Assembly (NCBI RefSeq): GCF_023091745.1
Contig: NC_068934.1
Location: 11,982,434-12,046,433, forward strand
Length of the DNA: 64,000 nt
Source of the DNA: Budorcas taxicolor
Taxonomy: Eukaryota; Chordata; Mammalia; Artiodactyla; Bovidae
Direction: 5' to 3'
Shown here one piece after another: positions 11,401 through 21,400 of this stretch. The first letter of the stretch is position 1. Every line of letters begins with the position of its first letter. A program made the position numbers and the translations under genes. The notes beneath the pieces are model-generated. The model was not told the origin of the DNA, ran no database searches, and worked only from the letters and a program-made list of their open reading frames with translations.

Positions 11401-11764
11401 GAAAGGCAAACACACATGTAGTTTGCCATATAAAACCTTGAGCGATAAACTGACTATACAGAGATAGCATTATAAGCTTACATATTTATTTTATAAATAT
11501 ATATCGGGGCATCTCCTCTAGGTAAAAGAGTGTGATTAATGCTATGGGAAACATAAAGGTGAGAAACAGAGAAACTTTATCGTCCAAGGAATCTATATTG
11601 GGAAAGAGGACAAGATATGAGGGGATGTGAACCTCTGCTGGCACTGCTGTGTATGTCCAATCACAGTGACAGAGAGCTGGTGGTAAAAACAAACAAACAG
11701 AACCATGAGAGAGAGAGCTGCCTTGAGTCATATTCTGGTGGAATGATCAACAGTAGAATATCCT
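11401..11764. other. Unassigned intron sequence
   Basis: No family recognised; open frames on both strands here are short and match nothing I know. Confidence 0.45.
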
Positions 11765-11996
11765 GGGGAAAGGCAAGGGGTGGGTGGGATAAATTAGGAG
11801 TTTGGGATTAACCTATGCACACTACTATGTATAAAATAGATAACCAACAAGGACCTACTGTGTAGCATAGGGAACTGTATTTGACATTTTGTAATAACCT
11901 ATAAGGGGAAAGAAACATATATAACTGAATCACTTTGCTGTATATAAGAAACTAACAGAACGTTATAAACAAACTATACTTCAATAAGAAAATAGA
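11765..11996 (+). mobile_element. Ruminant L1 3' tail
   Basis: Motifs typical of ruminant L1 ends: ATAGATAACCAACAAGGACC, GTAGCATAGGGAACTGTATT, ATCACTTTGCTGTATATAAG and a final ACTATACTTCAATAAG. Confidence 0.8.
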
Positions 11997-12295
11997 GTAT
12001 TCTGCATAAAAATGGACAAATCGATTTGGGATGATTGAAAACCCTGACGCAGGTCCTTCCTGATTCTGGGGAAAGAATTGGCGTTTCCACATCTCCAGAG
12101 CAGGACTTAAAGTTGGAGGAACTGATACTAATTTCTCTGAACCTAGCTTTTTCAGTTGTCTGTGGTGGTCGTGATTGGTGCCATATAGTGGCATGACTAT
12201 TTGTCATATGTGTGTGTGTGTGTGTCTACATCAAAAAATACGAGAGTACATAAAATCATACCATATGCTCTTGAAAGCTATCCATTTATTGTTAA
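11997..12295. other. Unassigned sequence with a short (TG)n
   Basis: Unique-looking; a short TG repeat lies at about 12208-12226. Confidence 0.5.
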
Positions 12296-12445
12296 TAATT
12301 CATTCATTCATTTATTAAAGAAATATTTATTAAGTACATTTACTATGTGAGAGACCTTATATAATGCACTGATACAGCAAACAGGAGTGAAATACAGAGC
12401 CCGAGTCTTCAAGGAGAGCTCAGGCTTGCAGATGATAAAGATACG
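12296..12445 (-). mobile_element. L2 LINE 3' end
   Basis: Reversed L2 tail: TCATTCATTCATTTATTAAAG, ACTATGTGAGAG, a diverged ACAGCAAACAGGAGTGAAAT, and GAGCTCAGGCTTG. Confidence 0.65.
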
Positions 12446-12794
12446 TAAATGGACAAATGAAACTTGAGTTGATGGCTGTCTAAGAAGTGCAGTGGGAATC
12501 AAGTGAGGAAGTAATTAATATTATTGTGTTCAGGAGAGGTAAAATTTTTATAAATCTTCATTTTAAAATGGGCTTTATATAAGATTTTTTAAAAAATCTT
12601 CATGTATAGAAAAGATTCCCCAAAGGAGATGAGGATTAAGGAAGGGCAATCCATGAGGAAAAGAAAATAATTTATAAAGAAAGACTCAGAGAAAGCATAT
12701 CAAGTTCAGTAAACTGTTTCTAGTTTGGTGTAGTAGGAATAAGGTCTGCAAGCTGAGGAGCAGGAATTGTGGGGGTTGGGATGTGTAAAACCAA
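12446..12794. other. Unassigned AT-rich intron sequence
   Basis: Nothing recognised. Confidence 0.45.
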
Positions 12795-13040
12795 ACGTGT
12801 GGATGTGAGTGTGGTTAAGAGCATTGGGTCCACCAGGCTGCTGCAATCTGAAATCCTACTCTGGCTTGTATGACCTTGTGCAGTAACTAAGCTAGCTCCT
12901 TCCTGTGATAAGGGTAATGATATACCTAACATAGTTTGTTTGAGAACTGCATCAGGTAATATATGTAAGGTGCTGAGAAAAGGACCCAGAACACTAGATA
13001 GAGTATATGTCACAGCTGTTATTATCATGATGATTTCCCC
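12795..13040 (+). mobile_element. MIR SINE
   Basis: Forward MIR: GTGTGGTTAAGAGCATTGGG, TGTATGACCTTGTGCAGTAA, a TAAGGGTAATGATATACCTA segment and GTAAGGTGCTGAGAAAAGG. An antisense 131-codon open frame over it has no family match. Confidence 0.75.
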
Positions 13041-13857
13041 CAGCCTATTCCTAGGAAATAATATACACAGCCATTGATCCTTTATTTTGACTTTCCCTTG
13101 TATTATTTTATTCAAGGATTCCCAGGATAAATGTGAGGCAGACAGTGAAACAGCAAATAGCCTCTGAAAAATTTAGGACCTCTGACAGGCTTGGTCATGT
13201 AGATAGAGGCAACCCAGAATGGGGTTGCCCAACCCTTAGCTGTTCCAACCTTCCTGCTAGCAATACCACCCTTCCTGGCTAAATTCCTGCAAATGGGTAA
13301 CTGGAAATGACTACTCTTAACTTCCTCTAGCCTAGGTTAGAGCTCTTTCTTGGATCTTTCATCAAAGTCTTTATAGCCTTTCTGTTGTAATAAAGCCAGC
13401 GATGTCTAGACAAGAGTGGGGACAGGCATGCAGGGGCAGATGGAGAGACGGTATTGTGTGGATGGGAAGCGTGCTGTCATCCATCCTGCACTTCTTGCTG
13501 CCAAGAACCTGGAGGCCTAGACCCTGGCACTTGAGTAGAATAAAGGCCTGCTTCGCAGACTAATGTTAGAGTGTGTGTCAAAGAGAGGGTAGAAGAGTGG
13601 AAAAAGGGATGCGTTCTCTATGTCCATGTATGACAATGAAGATTGTTGTTGTTTTCAATTAATATAGACCTGTGTGCCTCCAAAGCCTGGGGCAGGAACA
13701 AGAGGCTCTATGGTAGGCTGGTCCTGGCCCACCCATGCATAGCATGGCCCACTGAACACTGCACACGGGATACTTTAATGTGTAGGTATCAGTATATACA
13801 AAAATACAGGGAAGTATCTTCAGAGGGGTTACACTGCTAGAAATGTGTTGTTTAGAT
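13041..13857. other. Unassigned; possible LTR-like segment
   Basis: About 13150-13560 has two AATAAAG motifs (near 13391 and 13541) and GC content above its surroundings, loosely like an LTR end. I could not recognise a family or see paired LTRs. Confidence 0.35.
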
Positions 13858-14191
13858 TTCAGTTCAGTTCAGTTCAGTCACTCAGTCATGTCCGACTCTT
13901 TGCGACCCCATGAATCGCAGCACGCCAGGCCTCCCTGTCCATCACCAACTCCTGGAGTTCACTCAGATTCACGTTCATCAGGTCAGTGATGCCATCCAGC
14001 CATCTCATCCTCTGTCGTCCCCTTCCCCTCCTGCCCCCAATCCCTCCAGCATCAGAGTCTTCCAAGAGTCAACTCTTCGCATGAGGTGGCCAAAGTACTG
14101 GAGCTTCAGCTTTAGCATCATTCCCTCCAAAGAAATCCCAGGGCTGATCTCCTTCAGAATGGACTGGTTGGATCTCCTCGCAGTCCAAGGG
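13858..14191 (-). mobile_element. BovB LINE 3' end
   Basis: Starts with the reversed 3' terminus (TCAGTTCAGTTCAGTTCAGT) and runs about 330 bases to the ACTGCGAGGAGATCC region of pol. Close to consensus; no obvious target-site duplication. Confidence 0.92.
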
Positions 14192-14971
14192 AATTTATCC
14201 ACCCATAAAAGCACATTTCTCATACTATTTTCTATCTCCATCAGTTTATTATCCAGGATGGTAATATTTCATTCAACTCTATGGTGCTTCTTGGTCTGAC
14301 TACCACAGAATCCCTGCTCGTTGTTGAGTCATCTGCTCTATTTTTGTACCACAACCTTGACATTTTCTATTGCCATCCCATCCTAGCAATGAATTAATCC
14401 TTGTAAGTTCTAATCATGCTCATCTTAATATTATTTGGGAGCTGAACAGTAACAGATCCCAGAACATTCTGGCCTGTTCTGGAACCTGACCCAGTTGTAT
14501 GCCTGCTGCCCTAGTGGGAGGTTTAACAGCAGCAAGACATGCCCAGAATTCCCATTACACTGACTTGATGAGTTTCACAAAATATACCTAAGTATTTGAC
14601 TCATTAACATCTTCATTATGCCATGCATTAGCCAAGGATTTTATTACCATTTTTGTTCATTTGCAGTTTCACCAAATTAGTGATGGAATTAGAAAAAGTT
14701 TTTAATAGTCATTTAATTAGTTTTAAACATATGTTTCTACATCTATCTTTAAACTCTAGAGTGAATTTCTATAACTTGGAGAGTGGGGTAGGTAAAAGGT
14801 ACAGTGTGTGATTTTGTACACACCTGCTGATCTCTCTGGGTAAGCCTCAGATTCTCAGGCTGTGGTACCAGAATATTGAAACCCACCTCCTACAGTTGTG
14901 GTGAGATGAGATTAGATGATATATGTGAAACTATCTTATAAACATTAATGGATATAGTAAAAACTTAAATA
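14192..14971. other. Unassigned intron sequence
   Basis: Nothing recognised. Confidence 0.45.
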
Positions 14972-15164
14972 TTGGCGGTTCAGATGGTAAAGAATCTGCC
15001 TGTAATGCAGGAGATCTGGATTCAATCCTGGAAATCCCCTGGAGAAGGGAATGGCTATCCACTCCAGTGTTCGTGCCTGGAGAATTCCATGAACAGAGGA
15101 GCATGATGGGCTACAGTCCCTAGCGTCAGACATGACTGAGTGACCAATACTTTCACTTCGTTGT
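14972..15164 (+). mobile_element. Bov-tA SINE
   Basis: Head lacks its first bases; then AGATGGTAAAGAATCTGCCT, GGAGAAGGGAATGGCTATCC and the ATGACTGAGTGACC tail. Confidence 0.88.
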
Positions 15165-15282
15165 TATTAAATATCCAAGAAGGAAAAGTCTGCTTTATAG
15201 AGCTTTCTTCTCATTTGTGCCTTTTTTTGTGATAGGAACTATAGTTACAATACTGTCATTGAATTCTGAATCATAGATATAT

Positions 15283-15457
15283 TGTTGTTGTGAAGTCGCT
15301 AAGTTGTGTCCAACTCTTCGTAACCCCATGGACTGCAGCACACCAGGCTTCCCTGTCCCTCACCATCTCCCAGAGTTTGCTCAGACTCATGTCCATTGAG
15401 TCAGTGATGCCATCCAACCATCTCATCCTCTGTCACCCCTTTCTCCTTCTTCCCTAT
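15283..15457 (-). mobile_element. BovB LINE 3' end (older)
   Basis: Reversed BovB end: GTGTCCAACTCTTCGTAACC, GCAGCACACCAGGCTTCCCT, and GATGCCATCCAACCATCTCA. Short and diverged. Confidence 0.82.
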
Positions 15458-15490
15458 TAATAACTGTGAGTGCATTAATACTTAGAAAGT

Positions 15491-15685
15491 ATTAATTGGG
15501 AATATTTGCTTCTTAATATTAAATTTTAATGATTAAACAAATACAAGCCTTTTGGTATATTTCACATAATCAGAAAGTTTAAAATACTCCATATGATAAT
15601 ATAAATTCTTCATAATATAAACAGTATTCTCAATCCCTAAATTCATCTGGTGAATGTAATTTTTATACATTATTGTGCTTTTATT
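15491..15685 (+). repeat. Local direct duplication, copy 1
   Basis: 195 bases align to 16276-16482 in the same orientation, at roughly 85% identity by eye. Shared landmarks: GAATATTTGCTT, ACATAATCAGAA, CTTCATAATATAAACAGTAT and TTTTTATACATTATT. Not recognised as a known repeat. Confidence 0.82.
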
Positions 15686-15939
15686 ATGTTATAGTATGAT
15701 ACCTCTGAAATGTCAAATGTCATCAGAAATTAGTATATAAATACCAGCACTTAAAAATATTGAAATACACTGATTGCTGTATTAATGCTAATATTGTATC
15801 AATATGATAATATTATGTTACAATTAGGTCTTTAGCTATTTATTTAATATTAACAAAATAATAGCTGCAAATGCTTAGAAAAATTAAAAAGTGGATTTAT
15901 ATATATATATATTTAAAGTTGAATGTCATAGGAGGGCAA
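15686..15939. other. Unassigned AT-rich sequence
   Basis: Includes a short (AT)n at about 15899-15913; otherwise nothing recognised. Confidence 0.5.
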
Positions 15940-16052
15940 AATTCATTCATTCACTGAGCAAGCATTTGCTGTTTCTATCATGAAGCAAATGTTGCATTAA
16001 TTACTAGGGATAAGCAAATGGAAAGAGATTTCCTGCTTTCAAATGCCTAAGC
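15940..16052 (-). mobile_element. L2 LINE 3' end (probable)
   Basis: Reversed L2 tail features: ATTCATTCATTCACTGAGCA, TACTAGGGATAAGCAAATGG and a CCTGCTTTCAAATGCC segment. Confidence 0.5.
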
Positions 16053-16275
16053 TAACATCAACTCCAAATTTGCTTGAGAGAAAATATTGTCTGATATTTC
16101 TTAGAAAAGTTGAAAGGAATCTTCTTGGCAAAAACGGGGCATGTAAAAGGAGTTTTCTTAAAATGTGGCATGTGAGCATCAAACTGAACAGCTCTACATA
16201 AGAAAACTTCTGATAGAAAAATATCCTGGAGGAAAATTAAAGAAACTTTGCTATTCAGAACTGTATATAAATAGC

Positions 16276-16482
16276 ATTGATTGAGAATATTTGCTTATTA
16301 ATGTTAAATGTTAATGATTATATAAATATAAGCCTTTTGATTTATTTTACATAATCAGAATGCTTAAGAGACTGCATATGATAATACAAATTTTATATAT
16401 ATTCTTCATAATATAAACAGTATTCTCAGTCCCCTAAATGTTTTTGCTGGATATAATTTTTATACATTATTAGGCTTTTATT
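16276..16482 (+). repeat. Local direct duplication, copy 2
   Basis: Counterpart of 15491-15685, 785 bases downstream. It has an extra TTATATATAT stretch before CTTCATAATATAAACAGTAT. Sequence on either side of the two copies does not match. Confidence 0.82.
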
Positions 16483-16783
16483 CTGGTTTCATTAGCAAAA
16501 CTTTTAAGTGTGTAATTATTGTACATGGGTTAGAAAATTGATATTATCCCCTGAGTATACTAATTTATAGGTCAGTATTGTCCAGGGTATAATTTGGTTT
16601 TATGCATCTAAAGTTTTAATTCCTTTTGTTAACACCACAGGTGAAACACAGCAACCAATGAATTAAAGTTTTTATGAATGTTTTTGACATATGAATTCTC
16701 TCTTTGGGGGTCACTGAAATATTTGAAAAACATATGGTTAAATAATAATAATCTCTAGCTTTTGTGTGAAGCAGTTACTATAT
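16483..16783. other. Unassigned AT-rich intron sequence
   Basis: Nothing recognised. Confidence 0.5.
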
Positions 16784-16803
16784 ATAGGTTTTTGTACTAT
16801 GTA

Positions 16804-17169
16804 ACTGTGGTGTTGGAGGAGACTCTTGAGAGTCCCTTGGACTGCAAGGAGATCCACCCAGTCCATTGTAGAGGAGATCAGCCCTGGGTGTTCTTTGGAA
16901 GGAATGATGCTGAAGCTGAAACTCCAGTACTTTGGCCTCCTCATGCGAAGAGTTGACTCATTGGAAAAGACTCTGATGCTGGGAGGGACTGTGGGCAGGA
17001 GGAGAAGGGGACGACAGAGGATGAGATGGCTGGATGGCATCACCGATTCGATGGACGTGACTCTGAGTGAACTCCGGGAGCTGGTGATGGACAGGGAGGC
17101 CTGGCGTGCTGCGATTCATGGGGTCGCAAAGAGTCGGACAGGACTGAGCGACTGAACTGAACTGAACTG
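16804..17169 (+). mobile_element. Recent BovB insertion, 5'-truncated
   Basis: 366 bases from the CTGTGGTGTTGGAG point of pol to the 3' end (GACTGAACTGAACTGAACTG). Flanked by a 20-bp duplication at 16784-16803 and 17170-17189 that differs at one base. The pol C-terminus stays open for 109 codons (16826-17155) to its normal RTGLSD-like end. All of this points to a young insertion. Confidence 0.95.
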
Positions 17170-17189
17170 ATAGGTTTCTGTACTATGTA

Positions 17190-17730
17190 TAGATGAGCCA
17201 TCGTGGTCTACTCTCTTAAGGCATTTAGTCTAGTAGGAGTGATAAGAGAAGACATTACCAGAGTTTAGGGCCCGAAGTAATGAGTCTCTGCACAGGGTGT
17301 GGTACTTAATGAATATCTGGGGAATGAATACATCAATAAAGTGAATGAATGTGCAAAGAGAGATACTGACTAAGGAGATTAGCAGATGTCTCAGGAAAGT
17401 TTTCAGGGCGAAAGTGAGACATGTGGTAGAGGGGGAGAATTTGGACATAAAGGATCATGAAGGATTCCAGAAAGGAGAGACAATGTCAGATTTTACCTAG
17501 TTTTTTTTTTTTTTCCAGTTGCTCTTCTAAATTTATTATAAATAAGTGATTAGAATTAAGAACCTAGTTATAGTACATACAAAAGTGCAACTTTAAAACC
17601 AATACACTGAAAAGATGATTGAATGACTACAAAAAGAAACTCAGATGTGATTTGACTGCAGGTCCTGAGTGTCCCAAATAGAAAACATTAGCATAAGTCT
17701 GAGTATTCCATGCAGGCCTGTGTATATATT
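17190..17730. other. Unassigned sequence with a poly-T tract
   Basis: A poly-T run lies at about 17500-17513; no gene or repeat family recognised. Confidence 0.45.
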
Positions 17731-17805
17731 GGATTAGCCAAAAAGTTTGTTCGGGTTTTCCTATGATGTTATTGGAAAAACCTAGTGAACTTTCTGGCCA
17801 ACCAG
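17731..17805. mobile_element. Mariner-type MITE
   Basis: About 75 bases of imperfect inverted repeat: GCCAAAAAGTTTGTTCGGGT at the left and ACTTTCTGGCCAACC at the right. The GGCCAAAAAGTTCGTTCGGG-like terminus is the mariner type common in ruminant genomes. Flanking TA is not clear on the right. Confidence 0.65.
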
Positions 17806-18072
17806 TGTTTCTTGGTGGAATGACCATGCTTGAACAATCTTTGAGATTTCCCACAACCCTAAGTAAACTCTTTGAAAGGTAAGCAAATATTTGCCTCGAG
17901 AGAGAAGAAAAGCAAATAGTTCATGGATCCTGGCACAGTGTATGTTTCTTTTTCCCTAATGAATGATTTGTAATGATTTAATGCATGCTTACCATTTTCT
18001 TAGCAGTATACTAATTCTAAAAAAAAAATTCTTTAACTTTCTTTTATTTTTATTTTACAAGTGAGATAAAAC

Positions 18073-18111
18073 ATACACACACACATGCACACACACACAC
18101 ACACACACACT
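18073..18111. repeat. (CA)n microsatellite
   Basis: Alternating CA with one TG interruption. Confidence 0.95.
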
Positions 18112-18610
18112 TAGTTATTTTGTCCAAAATTGTAATTTTAGTATCAAAAGTAAGATTTAAATATGTTTTCAGCCCTCAAGTTCAAGATCCCTGTGTATTA
18201 GGCTATCTTTGACTCTTCAGTGAAAAAGTAAAGGGATTTAGAAGCAGAAACAAGTTTGAGTCCTGTTTTGGCCACTACTTAATGTTGTGACAATAGCTAA
18301 GCCAACTAGAGACAAAGAACCTATTTAAGAAATTATAATAGACCAGGAAGGAGAAAATGTATACACGTAGGATACTACCAGTGAATATAGAGATTGGAAC
18401 AGATTTCAGAAATTTTCTGAGGGTAGAGTCAAAGTGTCTTGGTGACCAATGTGATGTATTATTTTGGTATTTACAGTATTGATTGTATGGTCTTCTTTGT
18501 TTTCCTGACACTGGTCTTTGGAACATTAGTTCTGGGAGAAACTACATAGGAGTTAATGCAACAGTAGCTGCTATTGCAAACCCTGAGGTTTCCAGGACTT
18601 AATACTGTAG
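18112..18610. other. Unassigned; weak MIR-like stretch
   Basis: About 18238-18300 (AGTCCTGTTTTGGCCACTAC) resembles a forward MIR core, too weak to call. Nothing else recognised. Confidence 0.4.
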
Positions 18611-18642
18611 AATGTTGTGTTGTTGTTGTTGTTGTTGTTGTT
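18611..18642. repeat. (TTG)n simple repeat
   Basis: Perfect run of GTT triplets. Confidence 0.95.
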
Positions 18643-18667
18643 ATTTTTTCACCCAACAGTCTAATGA

Positions 18668-18915
18668 AGGGTTTCTCAGCCTTGGTACTATTAACATTTT
18701 GAACTAGATAAGTCCTTGTTGGGAACTGTCCTGTGCATTGTAAAATAATAGTAGCATTCCTGGCTTCTACCTAGTAATGCTACCCCTTCCTCAACTGTGA
18801 TAACCAAAAGAATTTCTGGGTATTGCCAAATGTCTCTTAAGGGAAAAAAAATCACTGGTCTTATATATATGAATATATATATATATATATATTCATATTT
18901 CTGGTCACTGAGAAC
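18668..18915 (+). mobile_element. MER20 hAT-type DNA transposon, interrupted
   Basis: MER20 landmarks: GGTTTCTCAGCCTTGGTACT, CTGTCCTGTGCATTGTA, ATTGCCAAATGTCTCTTAAG. Its right end is pushed apart by a 40-base AT palindrome at 18861-18900; CACTGAGAAC resumes after it. Confidence 0.75.
18867..18898. repeat. Perfect 32-bp AT palindrome
   Basis: ATATGAAT and ATTCATAT arms enclose an AT run, self-complementary over 32 bases. The 40-base block (18861-18900) is flanked by CTGGTC on both sides (18855-18860, 18901-18906). Confidence 0.9.
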
Positions 18916-19709
18916 TTCCTCCACACAGGGGTACAAAAACCCAAGTTCTTTTTATCTTGAAGGCCTGCCATTGACCTCTGTACCAGCTGACAAAGCAGGA
19001 AGAGGCCATAGGGAAGGAATACCTATTTCTCAAAAGCCTTGCTCCAAGTGTTCCTCACGTGATTCCCTTAAATCCCATTGGCATGAACCAGTCACATGGT
19101 CATACTTAGCAGCAAAAGGAGCCAGTAATATAGTCCTTACTGGAAGTTGTCTCCTAGATACCACTTTCTGCTATAGATGAGAAAGCACAAACGTTGGACA
19201 ACTAGTCATCTCTGCCATCATTTGAACTAAAAGAAATTTCCCTAGTTATAGATGTTTGGAAAATCTTCAAATTATTTTCCTCCATTAAAGACTCACAAAG
19301 CACATTAGCACTTTAAAGTCTCTGAAAAGCTCAGCATGAAATATATCTATTCAGCTTTGTGTAAGTCAAGATACCTCACAGGTATTTGACTTCATAGAAT
19401 CTCTTCCTCACTTTGGTTGTTTGTTTTGTTTTTTTTTTAGTTAATATCAGTATTCTACTGGAAAATGGTCATTATGTCTCTTACTTTTCCTCTTTTTTTC
19501 TGCCAGTTTATTACTGGTTCTTTTCAAAGGCACTAGAACTTCAACCAAACAGTGGGCAGGAAGAAGTGCAAATGGGTAAGGGACACCATGACTATATCCA
19601 TTGATTTGTTAGCTTAGGAGACATTCTGCCTAGCCCTGTTTGTTGATTTGATATTGGCTAATAATGGTCAGTTTTTTTCAATAATGGACTTCTCTCTAGT
19701 ATTAATTTT
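18916..19709. other. Unassigned intron sequence
   Basis: Unique-looking; no coding or repeat signal recognised. Confidence 0.45.
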
Positions 19710-19912
19710 GGGCTTCCCTGGTGGCTCAGCTGGTAAAGAAACCACCTGCAATGTGGGAGACGCGGGAGACCTGGGTTCGATCCCTGGGTTGGGAAGATCC
19801 CCTGGAGAAGGGAAAGGCTACCCACTCCAGTATTCTGGCCTGGAGAATTCCATGGACTCCAGACCATGGAGTCTCAGAGAGCTGGACATGACTAAGTGAC
19901 TTGCCCTTCCTT
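19710..19912 (+). mobile_element. Bov-tA SINE
   Basis: Near full length: GGGCTTCCCTGGTGGCTCAG head, GGTTCGATCCCTGGGTTGGG B-box region, Bov-A body, ATGACTAAGTGACTTG end. ATTAATT at 19701-19707 and 19916-19922 is a possible target-site duplication. Confidence 0.92.
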
Positions 19913-20489
19913 ACCATTAATTCATTTGAGAAGCTGAATATGAACCAACACTCATATGCATACTGTCTCCTTCAGTTGTTACTTTGTTTTGATGATTGCA
20001 TAAGGTCAATTATTTAATGCAGAAAAACAAAACCACTTCATTCATTATAATTCACTTATGTAGTGAGGAATCCTAAAATTTTCACCATATTTGCGTTTCT
20101 TACTACCTGAATTACCTCAAGCAACTATAATGCTCTCTTTGCTGTTAATAACCCATATTATAGCCCACTAGAAAATCTCTCTACTTATTCCCTGTCAACC
20201 TTATCTCCTTCATACTTCCAATTGCACATCCCCTGCTTCTTTCTCATTACTTATGTCTACACTTTGCAATGTATATCACAGTTTGATCTGTTCTCTATTA
20301 TTTGTCTTCCTTTACCTTGATCCCCAAATTACACAAGTTTGTTCTTTAAATCTCTGTCTTCCTTAACTCATCACTCATTTGAACCCATATAGATTACAAT
20401 TAAGTCTGTTGTGTGATAATGTGTTAGGCAAAATACAAAAATGCTTACATATGAAACAGAAGTATTAGAGATACAGGTTTCTATTACAG
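19913..20489. other. Unassigned intron sequence
   Basis: Nothing recognised. Confidence 0.45.
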
Positions 20490-20985
20490 TATGGTAGGCA
20501 GAGATTTGGTCCCCATGACCTCTGCCAATTGCTGTCATTCCTGGGTAATGTCACTACATTTTATGGCAAAAGGAAATCTGTAGATGCAGCTAAGATTCCT
20601 AATAAGTTGACCTTCAGATAGATTATCTTGGATTTTCTGGGTGGGCCCAATATAATTTCAGAATCCCTTAAAATCAAGAGAGGAATTCAGAGAGATCTGA
20701 AGCATGAAAAGGACTGGCCTTTCATTGCTGCTTGAAGGGTTAAGGGGCCACATGAAAAGTGTGAGAAAGAAATGAGTTCAACCAGTGAATCTGACCCCTG
20801 AGCTTCAGATGAAAAACCACAACCTGGGGTGATAACTCGATTTATTCCAGTGAAACTCGGAGTGGAGAATCTAGTTATACCATGTCAGACCTCTAACAGA
20901 GAGAGGTACGAAGTAATAAACAGTAAGTGTTTTAAGCCACTGAGTTTGTGGTTATATGGCAATAGAAAACTAAATCACAGGGGAC
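20490..20985 (+). mobile_element. MaLR-type (MLT1-like) LTR
   Basis: The order fits an old MaLR solo LTR: AATGTCACTACATTTTATGG, GGATTTTCTGGGTGGGCCCA, a central variable part, then AATAAACAG and TTTTAAGCCACTGAGTTTGT near the end. No internal retroviral sequence seen. Confidence 0.6.
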
Positions 20986-21190
20986 AGGTCAGTTCTTCCC
21001 TTTCCAGAGCTACCGTACTGGAGTTCTTTTAAGCAGTGGGCAATTGTAATACACTAAAGTTACATGTTGACTCAAAGGAATTGCCCAATACATTATTTTT
21101 CTAGATATTTCTACACTAAAAATGAGGTAATCCTGCTCATGACCAATAATGATACCTCCTCTCTTTTTGTCCCAAACTGTACCTCTTTAT

Positions 21191-21400
21191 GGACTTTCCT
21201 GGTGGCTCCCTGGTAGAGAATCTGCCTGCCAAAGCGGAAGATGTGAGTTCGATCCCTAGGTCGGAAAGATCTCCTGGAGAAGGAAATGATAACCCAAACC
21301 AGTAATCTTGCCTGGGAAATCCCATGGACGGAGGAGCCTGGTGGGCTACAGTCCTTGAGACTGCAAGAGTCAGACACGACTTAGAAACTAAACATCCACC
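21191..21400 (+). mobile_element. Bov-tA SINE
   Basis: GACTTTCCTGGTGGCTCCCT head, GAGTTCGATCCCTAGGTCGG, and Bov-A body ending CAGACACGACTTAGAAACTA. Confidence 0.9.

Noticed and set aside
12720..13115. 131-codon minus-strand open frame
   Set aside because: Overlaps a MIR and resembles no known protein; likely chance.
18797..19180. 127-codon + strand open frame
   Set aside because: Begins in MER20 and passes through the AT palindrome; no coding signature.
19740..19800. tRNA-like box motifs (GGTTCGATCC) here and in other Bov-tA and CHR heads
   Set aside because: They are the tRNA-derived heads of SINEs, not tRNA genes: no cloverleaf with an acceptor stem is completed.
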